Positions 32,169-33,122 of a stretch of 33,122 nt of DNA are shown piece after piece. The stretch spans positions 252 through 33,373 of the forward strand of contig DYLP01000027.1 in assembly GCA_020722005.1 (NCBI GenBank). Reading direction: 5' to 3'. How positions within the stretch are numbered: the first letter of the stretch is position 1; the number at the start of each line of letters is the position of its first letter. A program made the position numbers and the translations under genes. Origin of the DNA: Melioribacter roseus. Lineage in GTDB: Bacteria > Bacteroidota > Ignavibacteria > Ignavibacteriales > Melioribacteraceae. The notes under the pieces were generated by a model. The model saw only the letters and a list, made by a program, of their open reading frames with translations. It made no database searches and had not been told where the DNA came from.

Positions 32169-33026
32169 CTATTTGAGTAAGTTATAGACGTAAATTGTTC
32201 CGGGTGTAAGAACGTATAATTTTTGGTTGAACAATATCGAGTCGGTGATTGGCTCTTCTAATTGTGGCGAGAATTTAATTAAAGGCAAATTCAGTAAATC
32301 CCTGTTGTTGTATGCATAATAAATGTTCTTTGAGGTATTAATTGTTAATCCTGTTGGTGTGGCATTAATATTTATCGGGTCGAAATCGAAATCCTTTCGA
32401 GCGATGTTATTTCCCCAAATGTCGAATATAAAAAGGCTCTGTGTATCGAGTACAAAGATTTTATTGTCGATAATCGAAAAGGCTTCTGGATTTTCGAGTA
32501 CAGAATTCCCTGCTAAAATTCCACCAACTTCCAGAAGGTACTGTCCGTCGGATGTAAATTTAAGGAGACGACTATTGTCGGAATCGATGAGAAAGATATC
32601 ACCTTGATTCGATACACCTACTGAGATTGGATACCTGAAAGGCTCGGATGAATACGTCGATAAAGTTGTGATGTAATTCAAATCCTTGTCGAAAATTTGA
32701 ATTCTGTCGTTATATTTATCGGCAACATATACATTCAATAGAGTCGAATATACATCTGCGGGGAAATCAAAAGTATAATTGTCCCAGCCGTATCCGCCAA
32801 TAACTTTTATTATAACACCAACAGAATCGATTTTGAGCAATTCATTTGTTGAGATATCTACGACGTAGATTGAACCGGCAGGGTCAATTGAAAATGAACG
32901 AGCAGATGTAAAATTTCCAATTGTATGACTGTAAACCGGCATCTGGGCTTTTATAAAGGTAAGATTGAAAAGTAAAAATGACATGTAAAAATGTGCTAAA
33001 CCATATTTTAAGCGCGAAATTACCAT
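32169..33026 (-). CDS. Secreted NHL-repeat beta-propeller protein
   Basis: The 285-residue product has an N-terminal hydrophobic stretch (about 12-28, FYMSFLLFNLTFIKAQ) that looks like a signal peptide. A series of NHL-type repeats follows: SIDPAGSIYVVDISTNELLKID, FDFPADVYSTLLNVYVADKYND, VSNQGDIFLIDSDNSRLLKFT and YPISVGV. Such proteins form six-bladed beta-propellers and bind proteins or sugars. It heads the minus-strand operon. A second ATG at codon 15 is possible, but the first one keeps a more usual signal peptide. Confidence 0.85.
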   Translation of the reverse strand: MVISRLKYGLAHFYMSFLLFNLTFIKAQMPVYSHTIGNFTSARSFSIDPAGSIYVVDISTNELLKIDSVGVIIKVIGGYGWDNYTFDFPADVYSTLLNVYVADKYNDRIQIFDKDLNYITTLSTYSSEPFRYPISVGVSNQGDIFLIDSDNSRLLKFTSDGQYLLEVGGILAGNSVLENPEAFSIIDNKIFVLDTQSLFIFDIWGNNIARKDFDFDPININATPTGLTINTSKNIYYAYNNRDLLNLPLIKFSPQLEEPITDSILFNQKLYVLTPGTIYVYNLLK

Positions 33027-33073
33027 TTTTTAAAGGCACGGATTATGTGAGTTTTTGTTTAATAAAGATAAAT

Positions 33074-33099
33074 GAGTCTGCTCTAAAAAGCTAATTATT
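33074..33099 (+). repeat. Possible third copy of the hairpin/IS-end motif
   Basis: CTCTAAAAAGCTAATTATT resembles CTAAAAAGTAATTGTT at 13034-13049 and the related left arm at 19239-19250, with one or two small gaps. The window stops about 20 bases later, so no right arm can be checked. Confidence 0.3.
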
Positions 33100-33122
33100 A
33101 AAACCAGTGGTTTTTAGATTTA

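Overview
This AT-rich, gene-dense window looks chromosomal and comes from a Gram-negative bacterium. Probable relatives are the Ignavibacteria/Chlorobi branch next to Bacteroidetes. The clues are a two-subunit 2-oxoacid:ferredoxin oxidoreductase of the KorAB type, an HU-SPOR membrane protein in a Ton operon, many TPR envelope proteins, a PTPS/FolE/SDR pterin operon, and A/T-rich leaders with few strong Shine-Dalgarno sites. This placement is inference from gene content; no 16S rRNA gene is present.

Layout. (1) Bases 1-800: tRNA-Cys and tRNA-Gly on the minus strand, two damaged tRNA-Cys remnants that carry the same 15-bp palindrome, and a tiny GIY-YIG endonuclease gene. Together they form what looks like a tandem unit running off the left edge. 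(2) 800-6600: a UPF0316 membrane gene, then a plus-strand housekeeping run (pcm, miaA, prfB with a programmed frameshift, a cNMP-binding protein, YjbQ, an MGMT-domain protein), then a minus-strand PspC/LiaF-like pair. (3) 6600-15900: NAD synthetase, DsbD, korAB, NrnA-like DHH phosphoesterase, leucyl aminopeptidase, dodecin. (4) 15878-19224: two peroxiredoxins running without a break into PTPS, GTP cyclohydrolase I and two short-chain dehydrogenases. This is a plausible tetrahydrobiopterin-type pathway. (5) 19300-21500: an ECF sigma factor, its probable anti-sigma factor and a secreted helical protein, with a second Spy/CpxP-like gene divergent to them: an envelope-stress module. (6) 21535-22460: tRNA-Leu and a TPR protein ended by a clear terminator. 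(7) 22597-30950: one long operon of giant TPR protein, outer-membrane barrel, HU-TM-SPOR protein, ExbB, ExbD and TonB. (8) 30925-33026: a minus-strand operon of three small membrane proteins and a secreted NHL-repeat protein.

The least explained structure is the left edge. An intact tRNA-Cys is followed by a GIY-YIG gene whose stop codon lies at the start of a damaged tRNA-Cys copy. After that copy the same spacer and the same start codon begin again. Other points worth checking are a prfB frameshift site that uses UAA instead of UGA, a family of related hairpins doing duty as terminators (13026 and 19234, perhaps 33074), the pterin operon, and the DNA-binding-like domain tethered to the inner membrane inside a Ton operon.
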